From Roridomyces roridus (taxonomy: Eukaryota; Basidiomycota; Agaricomycetes; Agaricales; Mycenaceae), in NCBI GenBank assembly GCA_029378245.1, contig JARKIF010000004.1, forward strand, positions 2,728,001-2,792,000: a stretch of DNA of 64,000 nucleotides, given 5' to 3'. The position numbers and the translations under genes are program-made. Positions 34,849-45,233 of this stretch are shown piece by piece. Under the pieces are notes generated by a model. It ran no database searches. It was not told the DNA's origin and worked only from the letters and a program-made list of their open reading frames with translations. Every line of letters starts with the position of its first letter. Position 1 is the stretch's first letter.

Positions 34849-37568
34849 TTACGCACAACTGGCTTTGGCGTGGTCTTGGACTTCTGCCGTACCCTCCTCT
34901 GCTCCAGGATCGGCCTGTTCATGCCCCTCGCCTTCGTCAAAGAACACCTTGCCGTAGTTGAATAACAATTCTTCGCCGCTCTTGATTTGTCGTCCTGGCG
35001 GCCGATATCAAACCCGAGCTCTTTCAGCAGAGACAAAAAACCAAACTCACTCGCATAAATACCGATCCGATGTTCTCCGTTCACCAACATGACTAGCCTC
35101 GCGTCAAGATACTGCCGACCAACAGAAATGAGACCACACATACCGCGTGACTTGCAATTTGGATTCTTCCTGTCGTGGTTTATGAACCGCGAGGCGTTGG
35201 CCAAGTACAACCCGTCCACGGACACCGTCTCATTGAGTTGGTGCAAATAGTTTCGCTGTCGGTGGGTTGCAACATGTCTATCATTGTCTGATAAATCAGG
35301 CAGATACCGGCTGAGAATGTATGTAACGCACGCCCGAGAATCTGCGGTGGCTTCGAATATAAGCTCGCCAACGTATTCTGAGGGAATCATGTCAGGATCC
35401 GATTTGACGAAATAAGACGGGCAAGGGCTCACCGAGAATCAATTCCCCCTCCTCTGCGTCTTCGGCCATGAACAACCCGCGACCCCACTGAGAAGGTCCG
35501 ACCTTTGTGCGCTAGATAGCAAGCAGTTGCAATCAGCCAGGCTGAGCGAAAGATTCAAATCGGGACGCACCTTCGACCTCCCCTGCTGAATACTCGCATT
35601 TTGACATATATTCGCCTCGGCGTCTGCGTCAATCGTCAGCACGGGGCACTTGCACTCATCGGAAAAAAAAACCTCTGTTGAATTTTATCAGAAAGCGCTT
35701 ACACACGAGAAAAAGTACACACTTTGCGACACAAGGGACACAAATCTCGGGATCGCATTCCCTCTTCGCGAAGAAGCACGGACATTGCTCCGTCCCGCAG
35801 CGGTTGTGCGTCGCCCTGCATTTGCAGCCGGGAGAACGGTACAAACCTTCACATTCAGTCAACAAGATACTGCAAGATGCGAGGAGGACATACACTTGGT
35901 GTCGCAACGACACCACCGTTGGCAGTACGCCCTTTTAAGGTAGCACGTGCATTCGGTGTTGCCGTCGCATGGGCCTCCGTGGCAGCAGGGACCTCCGCTA
36001 CACGTCATTTACTATCGGTACCAGTTTGAGGGAGAACGGAATCACGTACGGAGTAAATTTGGCCGAGTCCAGATCTACGACGCGTCAGCCGGAGGTTCGA
36101 AGGAGGGCAAGCCACTCGTACCGGCCATTTTAGCAGCGTCCGGTGGTTTGGCCTTGCCTTTGCCTTTGCCTTTCGGTTTTGGGACGGGCATTTCGGCGAA
36201 GATGACGCCGCGTTGGTAGAATGCCTGTGTGCGTGCCGCGTTATTCCATGTCTGGAAATGAGATCAAAATAAATCACGGCTCACCTCAAAGCAAGGCCGT
36301 CGACAAAGCTGGGCGAGGTCGCAAGGCATCGTGTCGGGTTCGAGTGGTAGGTACATCTTGAGGAATTCGAAATCCTCGTCGCTCCAGTGGACAGACTATC
36401 GAGACTCAGAGTTGCATTTCAGAGACGCCCAACAGCACGTACCACGGGTTCAGAGACACCCATGCTAAGGAAGCATTGATCTCCACACGGTTGATTCGTC
36501 TTGAACTTCACCGCCATGCGGTCGTTAGACATGATGGGAAAGCGGGGGAGCGGCATCGGAGTGTCTTCGACTGAGCTAAGAGGTGAGATGTGACTTGCAT
36601 TCGTCGAGGTAAACGACACACGATGGATACTGCAGTAACCCACGATGCAGTTTAAATTGGTGCAAAAGTGCTTCACGAGGTTGGTCAGTATTTGAGTCGG
36701 GGTGGCGCTGGTGCGGGATGGATCTTCTGGCAAAGCCTTCTCGGAGTTGGGGACGCCTGGAGGCCACGGCAAAAAATCGCTGGGGAGGGGTAAGTATACG
36801 GTCCCAGTGAAGTGAGTGGATGTATACCGTCGACGACTCCGATATGCCGCGCCGCGGTGCGTGACGCCCTTCGAATCAAGGCGGTCGCAGACTGGGTATG
36901 GTAGGACGCCAGTCTTGTCGATATCCTCGTAACTCATGCGATACTCGGTCCGCAGACGACGTGCAGTCTCGATTACCACCGAATCAACTGTTCGTTTGGA
37001 TTACAGCGGGAATTCAAGTAGAGATAAGGGACGCACCATCGGGGTCTATCGTCAACTCAGGTGCCCAACCCAGCATCCTATAACGGTCCGCGTACCCGTC
37101 ATGGTCAAAGGTCGGATCGTTTAAGAAGGGCATGAACGGCATCCCATGCGGGTCGTCGCCGTGGTAAAAGTTTCGATTGGCGGGTGTGACGTATTCGTGT
37201 TGCGGAGCGGGCGGTGGCAGATTGTGGACGCGATGAACTTCGCAGGGGATTTGTGTTGTCAGCCCCGTCTTGCAATCGTACGATTCAATGAAAGTCTGGG
37301 ACGTCGTTGTGGGAAAGAGCTCCGGAGAGTCGGGGCGGCCCTCCGGTAGGTCGACTGGTGGTGGATGGTCAACTGTGTCGCGCTGTGGCAACGGAGGAGG
37401 GGTTGCAGGCGCGTTTGGGGTGCCAGGGAGCACGCGAGACGCGTTTGGGAGCGAGGCGACGATGGCAGACGCGTATTCTGCTTTGAACACGCGGAATTCC
37501 GATTGAGCTTTCTCGTAGACCTGTTTCACAATGCCCTTGGCGTCAGAGAACGTGTCGTGCTCGTCCAT
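34849..37568 (-). CDS. EZH-type histone H3K27 methyltransferase
   Basis: Catalytic subunit of Polycomb repressive complex 2, which methylates histone H3 on lysine 27 in the nucleus. About nine exons fit, the first being 37568-37037 and the second starting at 36987. A SANT-like segment is HWSDEDFEFLKMYLPLEP, then LCRRPCFETW. The CXC region reads GGPCCHGGPCDGNTECTCYL, then CRATHNRCGTEQCPCFFAKR. The SET domain reads QWGRGLFMAEDAEEGELI, EYVGELIFEATADSR, ASRFINHDRKNPNC, GEHRIGIYA and, after a splice, RQIKSGEELLFNYGK. The RFINHD and EELLFNY motifs needed for cofactor binding and catalysis are present, so it is probably active. The junction before the CXC region (about 36085 to 36010) uses weak splice sites and is the least certain. 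The C-terminal tail after SET is short and ends at 34849. Confidence 0.85.
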
Positions 37569-38640
37569 GGCGCCAGGATGGTGGTATGAGAAAAAGATGC
37601 GTTGGCATCAGTCATCACTCCCAAGGATCTTTATCACTTTCTCACCGTCAACTGAGTCGGCCGTCCCTTATTTCTATTGCCAACCTGGGACAAAATGCAC
37701 AAAATTCCTCGTACATCTCTTGTTTTTTGGTCTGCATCGTGCTCATCCACCGAAGGCTCCGCACTAGTACTCATGGTTCGTAGTCACCATTTGAATGTCG
37801 ATGAAGCTTGCATTTTCTTCGTCCTCGTAGGTGCTACCATCGACTAGGGACCATTGTATCTGGAATTGAGATGTAGCAGGTACCCCTGGATCATACCCGC
37901 CTCCGCTTCGCACCCCTGCCCTCCTCGCCAACCGAATCTAACTCGGAATCAGCGCCCCAGCACCGCTTAGCAGCCCCCCGCCCGACCACGGTGGCCAGTC
38001 CCACCAGGTCCACTACCGAGCCGACAATCCCGGTGCTGTTCGAAATTGTATTGAGATTCGCCTGCCGATGAGAGTGACGACGTGGAAGAGGACGGCGCGG
38101 ACGGGCAGTGTAGCGGGTACGAGCCACGGTGTAGGTGACACTGCGGCGGTTTGGTTCGGTGGGAGTTGGAATGCTACTCGTGGGAGGAGGAAGATCGCGA
38201 CGGGCGGTGTAAATAGGTGGCGCATCCCCGCGTGTATTGACTTGAACGCCGTCGTGTCGATTGGATATGGCTGACTGTAGTGGGTTAAGAATTATAGGCA
38301 AGCTGCTCGGACTGGATCAGAATATCGAGTGCAGCCAAATCAAGGGAGAACGCACTCTCTTAGCGGATCAGGCGTAGGCAGATGGAGCATGTTGTGTTGA
38401 TTCCGATCCAAATTATGGGGGAGGGTCCTCGAATGGATGTCAGAGTTGTGCGAAGGCCTGCTTTGCGTGAGTGCCACTCCACGAAAGGGTGAATGGTCAG
38501 CGTACCGTGCGTCGAGACGTACGCCTCCATCCGGAAGGACGATGACATGGATCAGGAGTTTTTCTGGAGCGTTCTCGAGGGACAAGAGGAAGCTGTGGGC
38601 GGTGGGCGAAGACATATTGCAGGTGGGTTTCGTGTGAGGG
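37569..38640 (-). CDS. Unrecognised small ORFs upstream of the EZH gene
   Basis: Two minus-strand frames look possibly coding: 38615-38340 (91 residues, MSSPTAHSFLLSLENAP...) and 38301-37891 (136 residues, Arg/Pro-rich with a basic KRRRV end). They could be exons of one gene, but no join with matched splice phases convinced me. No domain is recognised. They may also be chance frames in the 5' region of the EZH and synthetase genes. Confidence 0.25.
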
Positions 38641-39262
38641 CAGAATGATTAGGCGCTTTTAAGTGTGGCGACGCTTTCAAGTGGATTGCACGGTCCTTGC
38701 TGTGGTCAAAGCGAAGGTCAAAGCTGGGGGATCAAGAGACGGCCAAGGCGGTGATCGGAGTCAAATCAGAGTCGAGGTCTGACGCGGCTTGTGATAGATG
38801 AGGCAGACTTCGGACGAAAGGGAGCCAGGAGCAGGCGATCATAGCGGAGGACAATTGGAGACAATGATGGTCGGGAGCAAGAGCCGTCGGCGCTTATCAA
38901 AATTGATCCGTGACAGCTCTTTCATCCCGACCTCCCCAATCCGCACCGTAGTACAACTCGCCAGGGCTCACGCATCCGTCCATTGCACTCATCTCTCGTC
39001 AGCTCTGCTCGCTCACGACCCTAGTCTCATGCGGTACGCTTCCTGGCCTAGACTTCTGGGCTGGCCCGAAATCCCCGCGGACCGCGGTGACTCTCACGGG
39101 GAGGGTCTTTTGACCTTCGAATCGCGGGTATCGCGGCCCTATGAGGGTATCCCGGCCGCATGCCGCCCGTTGCTCGCTAACGTCTTTACACCGATCCTTA
39201 TAACGGAGGCCCAATCGAATCCCTACATCTACTCACCTCTCCTTTCTGGCTCAACACTCGAC
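38641..39262. other. Intergenic, upstream of the synthetase
   Basis: The synthetase frame stays open upstream to 38798, but the protein here has no family similarity I recognise. I therefore treat this as the promoter side. A 'cttataacgg' word at about 39198 is a weak TATA candidate. Confidence 0.35.
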
Positions 39263-42200
39263 ATGCCTCTGGACACATTCCCCAGCCTCCTCTCCAGGAA
39301 CGCGGAGCAACGTCCCCAGGACCCATTCTACGTCTATGCAGACCTGCAGGTCAATCGAATCGTTACCATCACCCAGCTTGAATTCAGTCGTGCTACACAC
39401 CGAGCCGCTCATCTCCTCCGTCCAAATCGCTCAGGACAAGATCGGAAAGTCGTCGCAATTATCGCTGAATCCGATGCGGTACTTTATCATGCTGTGTTTG
39501 TGGGGCTCATGACGGCGAATTTCGTGGTATGTGCCTCCGTTCCTCGCAAGCATCGACCAGGTCTCAGCTCTGCAGCCGTTTCCCATCTCGCCCAGAAACT
39601 CGCCTCCGGCCATTCTCCAACTCCTACGCACGTCGAGGTGTCACCATATCATCTCGACATGTATCACCCTCGCTCCGCTTCTGGCTCGACTCGAACAGCA
39701 CATCAAGGAAGTCGACACTGAATTCGGACTGGCGATTCAGGAGATGCCCTCCATCCATGAAGTCTACCCTAACCTCGGCACCGAAACCTCTGATGGTTCA
39801 TTCCAGCCTTATCCCGGAGGCAATTTCGACCCGAATCCCGAGGACGTCGTCATGTATATCCACTCATCGGGGAGTACAGGTTTTCCCAAGGCGGTTGCGT
39901 GGAATTACCGCATTCTGCAACAAACGATCGCCTGTATGTTGCCGACTCTCCTCTCCATTGCATCCCTCTCATCATCGCATAACAGACTCGGCAACCTCGG
40001 AGATGGACTCTCAGCTTCAAGGACCCATCGCAGTCATGACCCTTCCGCCGTTCCACATATTCGGGATCGGATTCCAATTGGGGAGGCCTTTGAGTGGGAT
40101 CTGCGCCGCGGTGTATCCGCCGACGGCGACGACACGTGATGCCCTACCGATGAGTCCCTCTCCGGATAACGTCCTCGAACACGCACGGAGGACGAAATCC
40201 CGGACAATATGCACCGTACCGACATTCATGGTCGAGTGGTTCAACTCTCCCGGGGCGTTTGAATATGTCAAGACGCTACATTCAATCGTACGTTCAAAAA
40301 ATGTTCCTTTCTTTGTCTAAGGAAGCAACGAAATAGATATGGGGCGGCGGCCCTCTCCCGCAACGTGTTGGAGACGGCTACATCGCTTCTGGCGTGCGTC
40401 TTCTCAATGCCTACGGGACGACGGAAACCGGTGGTATCTCCTCGCTCATTCCGTACGACAACGACCTCAAAGAATGGGCCTGGTTCCGCATCCCGGAGCG
40501 CATCAAGGTGAGGTGGGCGCCTCAGGGTGATGGGACGTTCGAGTCCCAGGTTCTCGTGCGTCGTTTTCTCTTCTGTTCACTTCCACGCACTTCAATTGTC
40601 GCAGGCTACGGAAGAGAACATCCCCTTGGTGTTGAATCTCCCCGACGTGAAAGGCTATGCGACGTCCGACCTCTGCGTGAATCACCCAACAAAGAAACAT
40701 CTATGGCGAATGTGTGTATAACCCAGCAATGATATGACCCTGAAAATTGACTTGCGATTCAGTGTCGGGCGTCTCGACGACACCATCGTGCATACGTCGG
40801 GCGAGAAGACCGTCCCCGCTCCGATGGAGAACATGATCATCGGCAGCCCGCTGTGAGTATATAATCTTCTCCTCGTACATTCCAGCTAAGGAGTGGATGC
40901 AGGGTCAAAGGTGTCGTTGTCTTCGGACACGAACGCCCACAGACTGGTGTCCTTGTCGAGATCGCTCCAGACGTGCACGTCAACGTCGAAGATCCAAGTC
41001 TACTTGCTGAGCTGCGGAATAGAATTTGGTCCGCGTCCTCTGGCTGGCTCAGAGCGAAATCTGACTGCAGATAGGCCTGCAGTCGAGGAAGCCAACGCAA
41101 TGGCGCCGGCCTTTAGCCGTATCTTCAAAGAATTGATACTGTTGGCATCTCCCGATAAGCCCCTGCCCCGCGCGGGGAAGGGGACGGTACTGCGAAAAGC
41201 TGCGATCAATTTATACGCACCTGAGATCGACGCATTGTCCGTTACCCACTTTGTCTAATGCATATACTGATGAGTTTGAATCTTGATTCCTCAGGTACAA
41301 CACAGTCGAAGAACACGCCGTGGACTCCATCGAAGCGCCAACCGACTGGAAGGCAAATTTCATCCAACCGTGGTTAATGGAAGTGGCTGCCAGGGTTTGC
41401 AACTTCGCGACGATATCGCCCACAATGGACCTACGGCAGCAGGGATTCGACAGGTTTGAATATTTTGTCCTTTCAAAAAGAGAAACTGAACATCTGCCTA
41501 GTCTCACGGCCACTGTATTTCGTCTACATATCACCAAAGGTCTGCGTTCCCGCCACCTCGAAAATGTCGCCGCAGTCCTGCCCCAAGATCTCGTTTATTC
41601 ACGGCCCACAATCGCCGAGCTATCGTCCTTCCTCGAAGCCCTGGTCGCTGGAACTCTCACAGAGACCGAAATCGAAGCACCGCCAACCCAATCTGACTAC
41701 AGTGAGGCGTCCAACAACCGATACGGTCGTGGAGATCCGGCGGGACTCCTCCGACAACATCCCACTCATCGTATTCCCAGGCGTCCGAGGCACGCTGACT
41801 GAGACGCGCGCACTTGCCGCCAACTACTCGGGCACAGTCTGGGGTGTGCAAATCATCGAATCCACACCTATCGAACCCTTCTCAACCCTCGCTCAATTTC
41901 TCACTGCGGCGATTCGAGCAAAGCGCCCAAAGGGACCATATCGCCTGTCGGGGTACTCGGGATCGAGTGTGGTGGTGGTGGCTGTTGCCAAGATGCTTGA
42001 AGAGGCGGGGGAGAAGGTCGTTCAGCTCTCTTTCATCGACCACTTTCCGCTCCTGTGGACTACGGGGGATATGTATGGGATATTGCGCGACCCAGTGAGA
42101 AGGGCGGCGAGGGCGGAGGGCACGTCAGAGAGCGTCGTCGAGTTACTACGCCTCGATCCGCTGTTTGGCCCGGAGAGCAAGAGGGTGAAAGAGCTGGAGG

Positions 42201-42580
42201 CGATAGTAGCCAAGGCTGCTGCCGGCGAGAGTGGTGTCAACCCGGACGAGATTGCGTGGATTTCCATTCGCCGGCGGAGCATGGCTTCTTTGCTGGATTT
42301 CCTCGCCGGATTCCTGCCGCAAGATGGGCCGGAGGCCCCCAGAGAGTATGCCGACGCAGTCAACCGCTGGCTGTCTTCTGTCAACGCCCCTCTCAGCGCT
42401 ATCACGGCTGAATTCGGGCTGGTAGCGGCGATGCCGGATGACGTTCGTAAGCCGTGGGGTGATTTGGGAGCGGGCAAGTGCTTCAAACCTGTCAAGCATT
42501 TATGGCTCACTGGTGTTGGGCACTCGGGGATTATGGGAGACAGACGGATGGCCGAGTTTTTGAGGCAGCAGTGTTCATGA
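39263..42580 (+). CDS. NRPS-like synthetase, A-T-TE architecture
   Basis: A single-module enzyme with adenylation, carrier (T) and thioesterase domains but no condensation domain. This layout is shared with fungal quinone and furanone synthetases (atromentin synthetase type), which activate aryl pyruvates and dimerise them. Adenylation motifs: MYIHSSGSTGFPKAVAWNY, NAYGTTETG, YATSDLC, GRLDDTIVHTSGEK and GKGTVLRKA. The T-domain motif GFDSL is made across an intron (41454-41501) that splits the serine codon which should carry phosphopantetheine. The TE has GYSGSS and IDHFPLLW. About eight GT-AG introns precede the TE. Between T and TE (about 41640-41740) the frame shifts without a splice pair I could find, so either an unusual intron or a frameshift is present. 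Start chosen at MPLDTFPSLL. The product is not predictable. Confidence 0.75.
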
Positions 42581-43241
42581 TTCCAGGATGCATTTGATGT
42601 AGGTATGAAGTCTGAACGGCTATATGCAACCGAAGAAAATCTACGTCCCACAACGCATGACTGCGAAAGCGAGGATGAGGTGACTCCAACTCGTTCAACC
42701 AGCAAGATCATGAGACCGCCTGGCCTTCCTCGAGCTCAGACCTGATAATCCGGACTCGGAGATCACTGACCGGTCTTCTCTCGCTGAAAGAATCGAATAA
42801 ATTGATCAACACATTCTGAATTCCGGGAGTCGCAGCGTTGTCCGCCACTGGTCCCGAGCGGATTCACGATTCACGGACCATGATGATAAGATGCAAACAG
42901 TTCCCCTTATATCGGTGGCACCTTGGTCAACAAGGTCATGCCTCAGCACAACGGTCGGCATCACGATGGCTCATGGGCGCGCAACATAAAGCATCCTCAT
43001 CGTTGATAGCAGTCTCCGGGGCTACGACTCGGAGTACGATTCCCGTGCCACGCGGCAATTTTGATCTCCACCGCAACCATAGGCAGGGTATTGATTGTTT
43101 CTCCTTGTCTGCGAGGGTAGCGGCTGTAACCGGGATTTGTGCTGGTCCAAAATGGCACCATTTTGGAGAAGCTTCCTTTCACCCGAGATACTTAAAAGCT
43201 CTCCCTGAACGCTTGTCCTCCACGAACGCTGGCTCGCTTCA

Positions 43242-44691
43242 ATGTGTCGATTTGTAATCTACAAGGGAACTTCCCCGGTCCAACTCAGCCATCTGCTCAC
43301 GCGGCCGGCCCATTCCATAATCAACCAAGGCAAGTTTCAGGCCCCTTTCGAGCAATGCAGCCGCTGATTGACACCCAGCGTTTGACTGCCGGTTGCGCCT
43401 CGACCGACGCAGACCGATGAATGGCGACGGCTTCGGTGTCGGCTGGTACGACGCGGTGTACGATGAGGAACTTGGCCCACAGCCCACAATTTTTACAAGT
43501 GTTACGCCGGTCAGTCCTTGCGTGATGTCCATTTAGAGGGTACTCATTTAGCGAAATAGGCCTGGAACTGCCCGAATCTGACCAGGTTGGCGTCAAAAAT
43601 CAAGTCCCCACTCGTGTTCGGCCATGTCCGCGCAACTACAGCAGGCTCTCTCAGTCACGATAATTGCCATCCATTTGCATATGGAAAACTCATGGTCAGT
43701 GAGGTTCCCTTTCTATTCTCTCGCTCTCAGGCATCACGTACACATGCAGTTCATGCACAATGGAGGCATTGCAGAATGGCCGTCGATAAAGCGACGTGTA
43801 CAGAAGGATTTGCCGGATGCTGTATTTAACATGGTTCAGGGGAACACAGGTGAGCAACAGAGACACAAACATCTGCACCCCAGTTAACAACCCCCCGTGA
43901 GATTCCGAGTGGGCATTCGCACTGTTTCTGTCCAAAGTTGGTGTCTCTCCCGAAATTTCTGGTGCCCCGACAGACGAAATGATAGCTTCCCGATCCCGAC
44001 TCCCGGACATTTACGGCCGATGTCCTTCGTCGAGCTATGTTGGACACGATCACATCTTTCAATGCCTTTGCTGAGGATGCGGGTGTGACCGAAGTAGAAT
44101 AGATCTCCCTCGCTTCTCATTCACAGTTTCATATCCTTCAACAGCCGAGCTTGATGAACTTCTGTGTCACAGACGGTGAAACTGTGATAGCAACACGCTA
44201 CATTTCCTCGTCCAAGGATGAGGCCGCTTCTCTCGTGAGTGTTCTCATCATGCATTAATCCCTTCTTTCAAACTCAGTTTGCACAGTGGTATTCCTCAGG
44301 CACCACATTCAGTGAGGGTGGCGAAGAAGGCCATTACAAGATGGTCACAGCGGATAAACGCCAGCATATCATCATGGTTGCATCCGAGCCACTGACCTTT
44401 GAGAGAGGTGCGCGCTTAAAATACCACTCTCATTACCTTTGCGCTCACCAGATCATCAGCGGACTGGATGGAAATCAAGACCAACACGGTAACAGACCAT
44501 TGAATTGAAAAATTCTATACTTGTTCGTCGACTGATTATGTCCGTAGATGGTGGTCATTACGCCTCGATTCAACATGTTGCACATCCCCATTGTGGACAA
44601 GTTCTCGGCGCCTACAAGCACAATGAGACAAGTTGAATTCGCGGAGGGAAAGGGATTTCTTAACTCACCTAATTCCGGACGCCCACAATAG
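43242..44691 (+). CDS. Class II glutamine amidotransferase, DUG3-like
   Basis: The family includes yeast Dug3, part of the cytosolic pathway that cleaves the gamma-glutamyl bond of glutathione. The start is fixed by the N-terminal nucleophile: MCRFVIYKGTSPVQLSHLL, with Cys2. Later motifs are RRPMNGDGFGVGWY, FGHVRATTAGSLSHDNCHPF, FMHNGGIAEWPSIKR, CVTDGETVIATRYISS and FSSGTTFSEGGEEGHY. The end is MRQVEFAEGKGF...GRPQ. About seven short introns are needed. The first, after HSIINQ, begins GCAAGT and ends CAG, so it is a GC-AG intron. All family landmarks are present and the gene looks functional. The upstream gap to the synthetase is about 660 bp with no gene. Confidence 0.82.
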
Positions 44692-45233
44692 AGCATACTA
44701 CTAGAATAGAAATTTGAATTGAACGACATTTGTTGACCCGTCAAATGAGCTTGCATGCCATTATGTTATGTGCGTCGCCAAACAGTTCAAGTCACGGATG
44801 ACGGACAACTCGGGGCGGGTGTCGAGATGCCTGTTCTCGCTGACGGGGTGCAATGTTATCCACAGAAGGTCAGGGGTCCTTCCGACCAGAGATCATCTTC
44901 AATGTGCCGGTCTTACATTTTTGCAGCTTAAATACATGCATGTATCTATGGGAATGGGAATAAGAAATGTGACTAATGTTCAATGTTCATGGAAACAAGT
45001 TAGAAATGAGGGATTGGGAATTATGGTGTGAAATATAGTGGGAGTTGAAAAAATGGTAACTGTGTCACGGGGAAGAGGTTTCAACGCGTGTGGACTGTGC
45101 GGATCCCATCCTACAACATACATGAACTCATTTCAACATCCCTGCAAGGCCCATTGATTTGATTCGTCCGGCAAACACAGCCTACAGCGTACAGTATCGA
45201 TGCAGATCCATGTTCAAGGACGGGAGATACGAA
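44692..45233. other. Convergent intergenic region
   Basis: 3' flanks of the amidotransferase (+) and the aminotransferase-like gene (-). No gene or repeat was recognised. Short AT-rich stretch with 'gggaatggg' words near 44950. Confidence 0.5.

Noticed and set aside
38798..39262. Synthetase start at 38798
   Set aside because: The added 155 residues show no similarity to adenylation enzymes; MPLDTFPSLL is the expected N-terminal pattern.
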